Assembly: GCA_964597035.1 (NCBI GenBank)
Contig: CAZQWM010000024.1
Location: 1 to 34,951 of the forward strand
Direction: 5' to 3'
Length of the DNA stretch: 34,951 nucleotides
From: Fen-1362 sp964597035
GTDB lineage: Bacteria > Planctomycetota > Phycisphaerae > Sedimentisphaerales > Anaerobacaceae
The position numbers and the translations under genes are program-made. Each line of letters starts with the position of its first letter. Position 1 is the first letter of the stretch. The notes beneath the pieces were generated by a model that worked only from the letters and a program-made list of their open reading frames with translations, ran no database searches and was not told the DNA's origin. Positions 1 to 7,916 of this stretch are shown here, piece after piece.

Positions 1-2
1 GC

Positions 3-833
3 CCGGTGGTCTGGTTCAAGTTTGAGCTTCCCAGCGGCGATTTAGACACCGCATACAATGAGATTCAAGGCGATGGCATAGATGTCAACGGGACTGTCAT
101 CAACAGGCAGGACTACACGTGGTTCGTTGACGGCGGACGTGACGGCAACGGATGTATTTATTTCTATCCGCCCGATGAGTCGCTGGTAGAGGTATCGCCA
201 CACACGCTGGATTTCCTGGCGACCAATTTGGGAGTAACCTTCTCACTGTGGGTAAATCTCGACATTGTGAACTGGAATTCCTCTGGCTGGCCTGGACCGT
301 TCGGTCTACAGGGCCAGGGCAGCCCATACGGCGAGGGTGACGTGATTGAGGTGAAGTGTCCGAAACCAGACCCCCCAGGTTCGGTGTTTGTTGTATGGTC
401 CGTCGATGGAAACAATTTCACTGCAGATTCCGGTCGCCAAAATTATGCCGACTTCAGCGGGCGGTGGAACCATTACGCATATACCTTTGACGGTAATGCC
501 AAATACATGGCAATCTACCACAACGGCAGCCTCATAGCCGACAAAAACAATGCTAACATGCCGTCGGCACTAAGGGTGCCGGAGGCGTTCTACATCGGTG
601 CACATCAACTGTACTGGCCTCATTGGGCAGGAGCTATCGATGACTTCCAGGTTTACGACTATGCCCTGAGCGCCAACGAGATTGAGTGGATAGCCACCGA
701 TGGGACAGGACATCGCTATATACCTCTGGATGCCCCTACGGACCTCGTACCGAGCAGTGCCAATGTAGTTAACTTCAGAGATTATTCAGTGCTTGTAGAC
801 CAGTGGTTAGCTCCACCAAAATGGTGGCCGTAA
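3..833 (+). CDS. LamG-domain secreted protein, C-terminal part
   Basis: The reading frame is open to the left window edge, so the 5' end lies outside; the first GTG at base 6 is probably not the true start. The protein has a concanavalin-like LamG/laminin-G-3 fold, seen in FSLWVNLD, GRWNHYAYTFDG, MAIYHNGSLIADKN and GAIDDFQVYDYALS, the usual strand pattern of bacterial LamG domains. The last 30 or so residues (VNFRDYSVLVDQWL) match the short dockerin-like tail common on planctomycete exported proteins. The likely role is carbohydrate or matrix binding outside the cytoplasm. No catalytic domain is visible in the part present. The frame ends just before a strong hairpin. The family call is solid; the substrate is unknown. 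Confidence 0.8.
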   Translation, partial: PVVWFKFELPSGDLDTAYNEIQGDGIDVNGTVINRQDYTWFVDGGRDGNGCIYFYPPDESLVEVSPHTLDFLATNLGVTFSLWVNLDIVNWNSSGWPGPFGLQGQGSPYGEGDVIEVKCPKPDPPGSVFVVWSVDGNNFTADSGRQNYADFSGRWNHYAYTFDGNAKYMAIYHNGSLIADKNNANMPSALRVPEAFYIGAHQLYWPHWAGAIDDFQVYDYALSANEIEWIATDGTGHRYIPLDAPTDLVPSSANVVNFRDYSVLVDQWLAPPKWWP

Positions 834-855
834 TTCCGGTTAATGCCAATTTTTC

Positions 856-889
856 GGGGCCTGCGCCGTCAATCGGCGGTGCAGGCCCC
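856..889. terminator. Hairpin terminator between convergent genes
   Basis: Nine-base arms GGGGCCTGC (856-864) and GCAGGCCCC (881-889) are perfectly complementary, and an inner GCCG/CGGC pairing closes a small loop. It lies between the plus-strand LamG gene (stop at 833) and the minus-strand gene ending at 915. On the minus strand the stem is followed by an AAAAATT tract, and on the plus strand by TAATAA. There is no long U tract on either side, so it could serve both genes weakly or act mainly as an mRNA 3'-end stem. Confidence 0.65.
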
Positions 890-914
890 TAATAACTTCC
901 GGGATTTAACGCGG

Positions 915-2222
915 TTAATCGAAGGGGAGTTTTACACCGCCTTCAGGGGTTCTTTCGACCGTGCTTTTAGCACCGGGGTTTTCCATCAGAGCGGTAGGTT
1001 TCGGCCGACAGAGCAGCCCTTTCGAAAGGCGCTTTGCGTCGCCGGAAACAAGCGTGGCATAGGACATCGTCGGGGTAACATTGTCGATTCTGACGGTGGC
1101 GATTAAAATTTCAGTTGAGCCGAGAGATTCTTTGGTATCGGAATCAGTGATTTCCTGACCCGGTGCGAATACTTCAAGCAGTGTGCCCTGAACGAAGCGG
1201 TCGCCGCCCTGGTCGATTATCACCCTGCCGTCGGGCATAACGGCAGCGATGCGCGGCGGGAACAACCTGTCGCTGAGCGTGTTAACAACCTCGAGGGCGA
1301 CTTTGGCGATGAGGTTATCGACAAGCTCGTCATAGTCGAGGTCGGAGGGCTCCCATTCCGTGACGAGTTTTTTTACATCGGGTGTTTCGAGGTGCATTCG
1401 GACGGAATCAGAAAGCTTTACTTGCCTGGAAGGGGCCACAATGAGGCGATAATCGAAGCCGATATCAGCGTCGTATTCTTTGAAGGTGTGAGCGATGGCA
1501 CCGGTGGCGGTTTGTTTAATTCGCAATTCGGCTTCTGTTACGGTGCCGACGAGCATATAGTCGGCGCCGAGAACTTCGCCGATACGTGCCTGCTCTTCGA
1601 GCGAGGAGGAGTGAAAGCCAAGAATTTTCTGCTCGTGCATATATTCGGCGATGTATTCCCTGTCAATGACGGCAAATTTATTGGTCTGCGTCAGGGCGGT
1701 GGCGAGCTTCTGAGAGAGCCGGTCGGCGAGCTGCTCGGCAGGCATAACAAGCCCGGCGAAGATGTATGAGCCGACGGTGGTTCTTATGGGCATGACAGCG
1801 AGCCGGAGTCGAGACGAGGCGTCGACGGGCAGATGGTCATAGACCCATACTTTCAGCGTAACCTGCCAGGTATTGTCGTCGAGTTTCTTTTCGTCGAGAA
1901 CTTCATAGGTTTTGACAAGACCTTCGATATCGGTTTTTAGAAGCGTTCCGGCAGTCTGAACGGAGACGGCGTCGAACTCGACGGACTTTCCGGCGTCTTC
2001 AGAGCGGTCGATGTCCGCGGAGGCGGAACGATAGTCAAAGGAATAATCACCGGAGCCGACTCTGACGCCTCTTGCCTGAGCGACGGCCTGCGTGAGGGCG
2101 TTTTTTATGGCGTCGTCTCTTGTGGGGCCGAGGCCTTTGACCTCGCGGATGATTGTGTCCTCAGCAAACGAGAGAGGGCACAGAATCGCGAGGAGCACGA
2201 CGAGTGCGCAAATGTTCTTCAT
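915..2222 (-). CDS. CsgG/FlgT-like outer-envelope protein
   Basis: A 435-residue exported protein with a signal peptide (about residues 1-20, ending LSFA) and no lipobox cysteine. An N-terminal LPP20/FlgT-like module (GLGPTRDDAIKNALTQAVAQ, about 30-130) is followed by a CsgG-type domain (about 140-320) with the typical LRLAVMPIRT strand and the ADYMLVGTVTE segment. A C-terminal SH3-like part (about 325-435) contains GRVIIDQGGDRFVQGTLLEVF. FlgT and CsgG-family proteins are periplasmic or outer-membrane-associated assembly factors. It is the last gene of a four-gene minus-strand operon and has a good ribosome site (GGAGAGAC) upstream of the ATG. The role is probably in an envelope complex with the three lipoproteins upstream; curli or flagellar function cannot be claimed from this window. 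Confidence 0.75.
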   Translation of the reverse strand: MKNICALVVLLAILCPLSFAEDTIIREVKGLGPTRDDAIKNALTQAVAQARGVRVGSGDYSFDYRSASADIDRSEDAGKSVEFDAVSVQTAGTLLKTDIEGLVKTYEVLDEKKLDDNTWQVTLKVWVYDHLPVDASSRLRLAVMPIRTTVGSYIFAGLVMPAEQLADRLSQKLATALTQTNKFAVIDREYIAEYMHEQKILGFHSSSLEEQARIGEVLGADYMLVGTVTEAELRIKQTATGAIAHTFKEYDADIGFDYRLIVAPSRQVKLSDSVRMHLETPDVKKLVTEWEPSDLDYDELVDNLIAKVALEVVNTLSDRLFPPRIAAVMPDGRVIIDQGGDRFVQGTLLEVFAPGQEITDSDTKESLGSTEILIATVRIDNVTPTMSYATLVSGDAKRLSKGLLCRPKPTALMENPGAKSTVERTPEGGVKLPFD

Positions 2223-2263
2223 TTTCAGTCTCTCCTAAATGGTCGACGAAACCGCAGAGACAA

Positions 2264-2878
2264 TTACCATGGAACGACTTTTTTGCTGCCTCGTTTTCCG
2301 ATAATGTTTTCGTTTTGCCAGTATCTCAGGCCCGTGGTCAGGTCTGTCAGTTGAAGCTGGAAGTAATACTCAACCTGCTGGAGATTATTGTCGTAGATAA
2401 CATTTCTCTGGATAATTTTTCCGGAGATACTAAGCTCCGGCGCGATGAGCTGGCCTTTGGCCTGAAGTGTATCCTTGTTGAATTCGTCTGCCTTGTCAGA
2501 ATCCCTGACGTCTCGAACGTCATAAATCATGCTGTCCCGTGAAGCGGTGTTGCCGCCGACGGCGGAGGTCATAACGACGAGGTTGCTGTTCATAAGCTCC
2601 TGTTCGATTTTTGCCATCAACTGGTCGGTATCCACCCGCTGCATAGTGTCGTTGACGATTCGGCCCGTTGCGACGACGTACCTGCCGCCACCCTGCTTTT
2701 TGAGCGAGCCGGAGGCAATCAAAGACTGGACCATTTCGCTTGCCGCGCGGTCAAAGTCCCTGTAATCGAGCTGCATGACGGCCTTGCCGGGGTCGTTGAT
2801 TGTGTCGATGTTTTGGGTCTGGGGCTGGCATCCACAAAGGACAACGGCCAGCACAAACGGTATTAGTTTTCTGCACAT
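2264..2878 (-). CDS. LpoB-like penicillin-binding protein activator lipoprotein
   Basis: A 204-residue lipoprotein: a short hydrophobic leader ending VVLCGC supplies the lipidated cysteine at about residue 17. The body matches the LpoB/YcfM (COG3417) family: YRDFDRAASEMVQSLIASGSL, a GRYVVATGRIVNDT strand, DTDQLMAKIEQELMNS, and a late LTDLTTGLRYWQNENIIGK motif. In Enterobacteria LpoB reaches from the outer membrane to activate the peptidoglycan synthase PBP1b. This protein lacks the long proline-rich linker of E. coli LpoB. It lies between a YcfL-like and a CsgG-like gene, with a clear GGAGAT ribosome site. The family is well supported; PBP activation in this lineage is an inference. Confidence 0.78.
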   Translation of the reverse strand: MCRKLIPFVLAVVLCGCQPQTQNIDTINDPGKAVMQLDYRDFDRAASEMVQSLIASGSLKKQGGGRYVVATGRIVNDTMQRVDTDQLMAKIEQELMNSNLVVMTSAVGGNTASRDSMIYDVRDVRDSDKADEFNKDTLQAKGQLIAPELSISGKIIQRNVIYDNNLQQVEYYFQLQLTDLTTGLRYWQNENIIGKRGSKKVVPW

Positions 2879-2896
2879 AGTTTTAATCTCCGAATT

Positions 2897-3334
2897 TTAG
2901 CCCGGTATTTTACGTGTGTTCATTCTGAAATCTACTGCTTCGGTTCTCGGCGCGACGGCCTTGATTGTGAAAGGCGATTTTCCGGCTGCGGAGGTCTGCA
3001 TCCACTTGCTGGTATGCGAGGTTATCAGCATACCCGAGCCGTCGAGCCATTCGACTTTGTACTCGAATCTTCTGGTATCGAAAGACCTGTTATACCCGCT
3101 GACCTCAAGTTCCAAAAAGCCGTTTTTGTTGACATGAGTGAGGGCCTGTCGAATCTCGATGCCTTCGCCGACAAGTGCACTGAAGGCGTGGACGATGGGC
3201 CTGGTGACGATATTGTTTCCGAGGTCGTCGCTCCTGATGCCCTCCTGCATAATGACGCCTTTTTCAGGCGGTGGATTACAGCCGACGGGGCTAATTACGA
3301 GGACGACCAGTAACGAGTAAAGAATGAATTTCAT
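2897..3334 (-). CDS. YcfL-family lipoprotein (DUF1425)
   Basis: A 145-residue lipoprotein with a leader ending in SPVGC (cysteine at about residue 19). The body has the YcfL pattern: a middle FLELEVSGYNRSFDTRRFEYKV stretch typical of this beta-sandwich family, and the closing segment AVAPRTEAVDFRMNTRK. Its ATG follows a near-perfect GGAGGTG ribosome site. ycfL lies next to lpoB in E. coli and the same pairing is seen here, which strengthens both calls. The molecular function of YcfL is not established. It most likely sits in the same envelope complex as its neighbours. Confidence 0.75.
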   Translation of the reverse strand: MKFILYSLLVVLVISPVGCNPPPEKGVIMQEGIRSDDLGNNIVTRPIVHAFSALVGEGIEIRQALTHVNKNGFLELEVSGYNRSFDTRRFEYKVEWLDGSGMLITSHTSKWMQTSAAGKSPFTIKAVAPRTEAVDFRMNTRKIPG

Positions 3335-3371
3335 ATTTCACCTCCGCTTCAATAATAAACATATCACTATT

Positions 3372-4760
3372 TTAGTAAAATGCCAGCACTTCACATATCG
3401 GCTGCGTGCCGGTGCGGATAATTTTAACATAGACGACGGCATTTCTACAAGCCGGAATATCAACTCCGAAAGCCGGGCCGCCTTGCGGGATGATTGTCAA
3501 AGAACGGTTTTGGGGTATAGGGCACCTGGCGATTTGGAAATCTTTGGGCAGTGTGCTCCAGATTCTCACATCCGCGGCAGTAGTGGCATAGCTGAAAACG
3601 GCTACGAGAGTAGCGGGCAGGGCACCATTATCCTGGTTTTGTAGTGCCACCTGAGTAGTGGCTTTTAGCACGGCCGAGGCGATTGCCCTGGTGAGAATCC
3701 CTTTAAAGTCTTTTTTAAACTCAGTCTGAATTACCCGTTCCATATCAGCAAGCTGCTCTGTCTTGTATGTGCCGGAATCAGTATGAACAGTAAGATAAGG
3801 ATAGGCAACGCCCCTGAACAGCAGTCGCGGCAGTGCTACGCCAACATAACGAGGACTTTTGGTCGCAAGGAACAAAGGCAGGTCGATTCTGACTTCCTCT
3901 TTGACGGGGCCGAGCCCATTTTCGAATATGACCCAGACTGTGTTTTCCAGCCGAGATTTTCCCGAGAGAACGTCATCGGTGAGAAGCAGGTCCTGTGCGA
4001 GATATTTATTATCCGGAACCATTCCGCAGGATTCCTTCAAGAGGTATTCTGCCCTGCTGTGTTCGCCGATTAGATTGAAATACAAGGCCGCCAGGAACGT
4101 TGTGAAAGGATTGACGAAATCAGGATAGGGCTTGAAACTATCAAGGTTGGGATAAGAGGCGGCAATTCGCGAAGTAATATTGGGGTCGTCGACAATGGCT
4201 TTGACATCCTGTTTGCTCTTGTCTTTCTGTTTTTGGAGCTGGGCATCGAGTTTTCTTATTTCGGCATTGAAATTTTCCCGGGCTCGCATTTGCCTGTCGA
4301 GGGCGCGGTTAAGCTCGACTCGCGCCAAGTCTAAATTACCATCAGCGATAAAATTCAGGGCCTTGTACGTATTAACCATGATTTTATCGTATTCTTCGCC
4401 TTTGTATGGAACGAGATTGTCGTTTATGATGGTCGAGCCGACGGTGTCGAGCAGCTCGGACTGCGGGGCGTAGTAATTGAACATTTCCTCTGCCTTGTCG
4501 AAATAGGCGGTGCTTTGCTGATGTTTGAGCTGGGTTCTCTCGACGGCGGCAAGCTGAAGGGTCCAGAGAAGGTCATCGCCGGATGGGGTTTTTCTTTTTT
4601 TGATTCTCTTGCAGGCATACTGGGCAGCATCAGTGTAATTGGCGGCCTCAAAACTGGCGTTGAAAACAGCAAGATGGCATTTTGCGGGATTGCAGCCGGG
4701 CAGTAATAATCCGGCCACAAAGACCGAAAATGCAAATACGATTCTTCTCACAGTGGACAT
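3372..4760 (-). CDS. COG3014-family TPR-like lipoprotein
   Basis: A 462-residue lipoprotein and the first gene of the minus-strand operon. The leader ends LLLPGC. An alpha-helical, TPR-like N-terminal half (about 25-280) includes YDKIMVNTYKALNFIADGNLDLARVELNRA, a signature of the COG3014 family, and a charged coiled-coil stretch (about 155-190, LQKQKDKSKQ). The C-terminal half is beta-rich and contains VWVIFENGLGPVKEE. COG3014 genes are commonly found beside LpoB and YcfL genes in Gammaproteobacteria. The biochemical role is unknown; a scaffold in an outer-membrane complex is plausible. A promoter lies about 60 bases upstream. Confidence 0.78.
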   Translation of the reverse strand: MSTVRRIVFAFSVFVAGLLLPGCNPAKCHLAVFNASFEAANYTDAAQYACKRIKKRKTPSGDDLLWTLQLAAVERTQLKHQQSTAYFDKAEEMFNYYAPQSELLDTVGSTIINDNLVPYKGEEYDKIMVNTYKALNFIADGNLDLARVELNRALDRQMRARENFNAEIRKLDAQLQKQKDKSKQDVKAIVDDPNITSRIAASYPNLDSFKPYPDFVNPFTTFLAALYFNLIGEHSRAEYLLKESCGMVPDNKYLAQDLLLTDDVLSGKSRLENTVWVIFENGLGPVKEEVRIDLPLFLATKSPRYVGVALPRLLFRGVAYPYLTVHTDSGTYKTEQLADMERVIQTEFKKDFKGILTRAIASAVLKATTQVALQNQDNGALPATLVAVFSYATTAADVRIWSTLPKDFQIARCPIPQNRSLTIIPQGGPAFGVDIPACRNAVVYVKIIRTGTQPICEVLAFY

Positions 4761-4818
4761 TCCATTTGTCCCTTCTGTTTACCTTTTCGAGGTCGAAAAC
4801 TCCCTTTCCGGCATCATA

Positions 4819-4846
4819 AGTGTACCTGCCGGCTGGGTATTGTCAA
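4819..4846 (-). promoter_or_regulatory. Promoter of the lipoprotein operon
   Basis: Read on the minus strand, a perfect TTGACA -35 box (4841-4846) is followed after 16 bases by TACACT (4819-4824), four of six matches to the -10 consensus. The start codon of the COG3014-like gene is at 4760, leaving a leader of about 50 bases. This is a sequence match only. Confidence 0.55.
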
Positions 4847-4977
4847 GAAAACTCATGACGCCAAGTATATGGTAAAAAAGCGGTGTGATGAATAAAGAAA
4901 ATTTTTTTGTTTTTGTGTTGCTTGTGAGAAAAGGCAGTGGTAGAAGGAAATTATTAAAGCTCTTTTACAGATGAATA

Positions 4978-5246
4978 GACCGAGTGCGGGATGAACACAA
5001 GGGAACACGGTTAGAAGCCGTGACGGACCCGCCGCTGTAAGCGTCTGTTTCGACAAAACAGGAGCCACGAAGGCACAAAGACACAAAGAAAAACTCAGTG
5101 AATTTTTTAACTTTGTGGCAAAGAGGTCGAAAATCCGCGAGGCAATATGCCACTGTGCCGCATCAATTTCAGAAATTGAAACTGATGCGGGATGGGAAGG
5201 CGCCTCGAGGTAAGGCGCAAGTCAGAAGACCTACCTGCAATCGGTT
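4978..5246 (+). promoter_or_regulatory. Cobalamin (AdoCbl-type) riboswitch
   Basis: All conserved blocks of the B12 element occur in order: the GGGAA box and short hairpin CGGT..GCCG, GACCCGCCGCTGTAAGCG-like core (here GGACCCGCCGCTGTAAGCG), a small hairpin CTGTTT..AAACAG, then ATGCCACTG, the long P-stem CCGCATC..GATGCGG, GGGAAGGCGC..GCGC, and the closing AGTCAGAAGACCTACCTGC, close to the canonical B12-box. The ends pair as P1: ACCGA (4979-4983) with TCGGT (5241-5245). The element is longer than usual because about 60 bases with a CACAAAG-type repeat lie between the two halves. It is followed by an intrinsic terminator at 5351, so the expected mode is transcription attenuation by bound cobalamin. 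The next gene starts at 5459. Confidence 0.9.
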
Positions 5247-5290
5247 ACTGGTTTACGGAGTTCTCGCGGAACGGAACCCGGAACAAGAGT

Positions 5291-5332
5291 ATAAGAGCAC
5301 AAGAGCATAGAACTTGTGACTTATGCTCTTAT
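5291..5332 (+). repeat. Inverted repeat between riboswitch and terminator
   Basis: ATAAGAGCA (5291-5299) and TGCTCTTAT (5324-5332) are perfect nine-base inverted arms, and CACAAG/CTTGTG inside extends the structure. It sits in the expression platform of the B12 riboswitch, between the aptamer and the terminator. It could be an extra stem in the leader RNA or a copy of a dispersed repeat. No base pairing that competes with the terminator is obvious by eye. Confidence 0.6.
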
Positions 5333-5350
5333 GACTACTGCTTTTATGAA

Positions 5351-5386
5351 GCCGTCGTTTCCTTCGCGGGAACGACGGCTTTTTTT
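5351..5386 (+). terminator. Intrinsic terminator of the riboswitch leader
   Basis: Twelve-base arms GCCGTCGTTTCC (5351-5362) and GGGAACGACGGC (5368-5379) pair with a single G-U wobble around a five-base loop, followed at once by seven T (5380-5386). This is a textbook Rho-independent terminator. Its place, about 105 bases after the cobalamin aptamer and 72 bases before the next ATG, fits ligand-controlled read-through into the propeller gene. Confidence 0.9.
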
Positions 5387-5458
5387 ATTGTTCAGCGTGC
5401 CCTCGGGACAAGGGGCAAAACCAATTAAGCGGCATCGGGGGAGTGAAAGGAAGTAAGT

Positions 5459-6970
5459 ATGGTTACGAAGGGATTGGTGAGCACGGTTTTAGTGTTAGCA
5501 GTTGCAGCAGGGGTTCAGGCAGGGCCGCAGGACTGGCCCAGTTACGGGCATACGATGACGCGGCACTCGATTGCGGTGGACGGGCCAAACACGATTGACG
5601 CGAATACCTTGGCGTGGGTGGCAGACAGGGACCCGCAGGATGCGAACTACGCGGTGGAATTCGAGGGGGCGACGGGGCCAGTGGTCTATAACGGCAAAGT
5701 TTATGCTTATGCGAGATACTACGATGAATCGGGTCATTACACCAACAGCCAGGTAATCGCCTACGATGCGGATACGGGTGAGACGCTTTGGGCGACACCC
5801 GTTGAGCCAGCGGAATGGGAATCGTGGTCAAGCCCGACAGTGGATACGAAACACGACACGGTATTGATTGGGTCGGGGAAAAAAGTGCATGCGCTCGACG
5901 CAAACAGCGGCGCAGAAATCTGGGCGACCCAGCTTGATATGAACGTGGTCAACGCCTCGGTGTGCGTGGCCACTGATATCGAGCACGCTCGCGCATTTAT
6001 CACGGACTACGACGATATGTTCGGCGGGGCAGGGAAATTCTACGGTATCAATTTAGACGCGAATGGGCCGAATAATCGGTATGAGCCGGGCGAGATTGTA
6101 TGGTCACAGGTTATAGGCAATACCAGCGGGAATACGGCGGCTTACAGAAACGGAATCGTTTACGTGGCCAGCGTAGGCAATATCCAGGGCACCATACGAG
6201 CTTTCGACGCGACAGCGACAAACGCCGTGGAATTGTGGGCGGTTACAAATCCCGACTACGAGGGATTTTTCGGCGGGGTAGTCATTACGAAGGAGGGATT
6301 TTTATACGCGGCAACATACGACTTCTGGGGAGAAGAGGACAACTCGACACTATTCAAGATTGACTGTGCCGACGGGAATATCGTCTGGACTGAGTCGACA
6401 GAAAGGACAGACACCATACCTGTAGTTGTCGGGGACAGGATATATATCAGCGGAGGGATAAACGATTCCGATTCGCGGCAGAAACTGGAATCGTATCAGG
6501 ACAACGGCAGCAGCGCAAGCAAATTGTGGGAGACGGATGCTAATCTGTTCATCGGGGGGTATTCGAACCAGCCGGTATATGCAAACGGCAAGCTGTATGT
6601 CGGCGCGACATCACAGGGAGGGACGACAGGAGAGTATGACGAATTATACATTTTAGACGTTCTGGCTACGCCCGACGACGCGAACTTCATAATCGCTCAC
6701 TATACCGACAAGAAATGCGGGAACAGCCCGGTTGTAATCTACGACAGTATCTACACGATGGGCTATGACGGCCTGCTGAAGTTTCATCAGCAGGGATTTT
6801 TAGGCGATATCAGTAAGGACAGCGAGGTTGATATGAACGATGCGGCTGAGCTTTTGGAGGACTGGCTTTGGGACGGGGCAATCGGGGCCAACCGGGCGGA
6901 TTTGAATCTGGATGGAAAAGTAAACTTTTCGGACTTCGCACTATTAGCGAATGAATGGCGGTTCGACTAA
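5459..6970 (+). CDS. Secreted PQQ-like beta-propeller protein with dockerin-type tail
   Basis: A 503-residue exported protein. A signal peptide (about 1-21, LVLAVAAGVQA) is followed by a WPSYGHTMTRHS motif typical of PQQ/quinoprotein-like propellers. Repeated blades have the pattern GKVYAYA..VIAYDADTGETLWATPV, KVHALDANSGAEIWATQL, GTIRAFDA..AVELWAV and LFKIDCADGNIVWTE. The tail (about 450-503) reads GDISKDSEVDMNDAAELL and DLNLDGKVNFSDFALLANEW, two calcium-loop-like dockerin halves. The ribosome site AAAGGAAG precedes the ATG. The gene is the first after a cobalamin riboswitch and terminator, so expression should fall when cobalamin is plentiful. These propellers usually bind proteins or small ligands; no catalytic residues can be assigned. 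A part in corrinoid capture is an inference from the riboswitch alone. Confidence 0.85.
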   Translation: MVTKGLVSTVLVLAVAAGVQAGPQDWPSYGHTMTRHSIAVDGPNTIDANTLAWVADRDPQDANYAVEFEGATGPVVYNGKVYAYARYYDESGHYTNSQVIAYDADTGETLWATPVEPAEWESWSSPTVDTKHDTVLIGSGKKVHALDANSGAEIWATQLDMNVVNASVCVATDIEHARAFITDYDDMFGGAGKFYGINLDANGPNNRYEPGEIVWSQVIGNTSGNTAAYRNGIVYVASVGNIQGTIRAFDATATNAVELWAVTNPDYEGFFGGVVITKEGFLYAATYDFWGEEDNSTLFKIDCADGNIVWTESTERTDTIPVVVGDRIYISGGINDSDSRQKLESYQDNGSSASKLWETDANLFIGGYSNQPVYANGKLYVGATSQGGTTGEYDELYILDVLATPDDANFIIAHYTDKKCGNSPVVIYDSIYTMGYDGLLKFHQQGFLGDISKDSEVDMNDAAELLEDWLWDGAIGANRADLNLDGKVNFSDFALLANEWRFD

Positions 6971-7826
6971 GCCACCGCAGGAGGAAAGAACTATCAGGCG
7001 AATAAACGCGTTTACTCTTGTTGAGCTGCTTGTAGTGATAAGCATTATCGCCCTTTTGACGGCGATTATGGCCCCTGTGCTCGGCCGGGCGAGAAGCAAG
7101 GCCAGGGCGGTCGAATGCGCGAGCAACCTGAGGCAGCTTGGTATCGCTTTTGCGTGCTACGCGAATGATTATGATGATTACGCAATGCCCACAAGAGTGC
7201 CGGGGACAAATACATACTGGTGGGGCAGGAAAGAGACCACAGGCATTGACCACAAAAAAGGTTTTACGTGGCCATACCTGAAAAGCCAACTTGATGAGGA
7301 CAGTGTCTATGAATGCCCGGCGCAGCGATACGGCAGCTATGGTCTTCAAGGCAAGCCCACAACAACCGAGCCGGACGACAAAAAATGGATTACAAGCACC
7401 TACGGGTATAACGGGTATTACCTAAGCCCGCCGGCAAGCGTGTGGGAATCGGACATAGACGAACGGCCGTGGCAGAAGACTACAACCGTCAAACAACCCG
7501 GGCTCGTATTCGTGTTTGCGGATACATTGATAGATTTAGGTCCAACCGGCGGGATAAAAAACACCGCACTGCTCGACCCACCTTATCTATACAAGCTTCG
7601 GGGCAATAAATATCCGTGGAAAAAGAATATGCATCCCACGACATGCTTTCGACATAACGAGAGGACTAACGTGGTATTCGTTGACGGGCACTGCGCAGCG
7701 ATGGGTTTGGAGGGTGCCGAATACGTCAGCCCGAAGGCCAAAATTGGGTCGGTGGGTGAGGAAAATTCGCCTCATTACATACCGGACTGGCGAGAATGGC
7801 CAACGGAGGAAAGAAGGCATCGTTAA
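6951..7826 (+). CDS. Type II secretion pseudopilin-like protein with H-X9-DG motif
   Basis: The prepilin signal INAFTLVELLVVISIIALL is clear: cleavage would follow Ala20, with Glu at +5, and a hydrophobic helix follows. The body is the DUF1559-like planctomycete family, and near residue 235 a histidine is followed by nine residues and DG (HNERTNVVFVDG). The start given, ATG at 6951, overlaps the previous gene by 20 bases and gives an unusually long 20-residue leader with a poor ribosome site. A near-perfect AGGAGG (6979-6984) instead lies eight bases before an in-frame ATC codon (6993), where a normal short leader would begin. The product probably forms or caps a pseudopilus, or is an exported single-pass protein. 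It is co-transcribed with the propeller gene under the cobalamin riboswitch. Confidence 0.85.
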   Translation: MNGGSTKPPQEERTIRRINAFTLVELLVVISIIALLTAIMAPVLGRARSKARAVECASNLRQLGIAFACYANDYDDYAMPTRVPGTNTYWWGRKETTGIDHKKGFTWPYLKSQLDEDSVYECPAQRYGSYGLQGKPTTTEPDDKKWITSTYGYNGYYLSPPASVWESDIDERPWQKTTTVKQPGLVFVFADTLIDLGPTGGIKNTALLDPPYLYKLRGNKYPWKKNMHPTTCFRHNERTNVVFVDGHCAAMGLEGAEYVSPKAKIGSVGEENSPHYIPDWREWPTEERRHR

Positions 7827-7829
7827 AAG

Positions 7830-7916
7830 ATTGATTATTGATAATTGATAATTGATAATTGGCTGCTACGGATGCTGTTAAAAAATAATCAATCATCAAT
7901 TATCGATAAAAATCAA
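7830..7916. repeat. AT-rich intergenic dyad repeat, copy 1
   Basis: Iterated TTGATAATTGATAATTG units (7838-7860) are followed after about 22 bases by the partly complementary arm AATAATCAATCATCAATTA (7883-7901). The same arrangement recurs at 16320-16389. The right end runs into the start codon of the DUF1638 gene, so it forms that gene's whole upstream region. It may fold as a long weak hairpin or be a bound site; the repeat itself is directly visible. Confidence 0.6.

Noticed and set aside
4978..5246. Two separate cobalamin riboswitches, because CCGCCGCTGT and GCCACTGTG both look like the B12 core
   Set aside because: Only one GGGAA start and one AGTCAGAAGACC end exist, and a single P1 closes both; the two blocks are the normal two halves of one aptamer with a loop insert.
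7830..7916. CRISPR array
   Set aside because: The units are short, contiguous and AT-rich with no unique spacers, and no cas genes are present.
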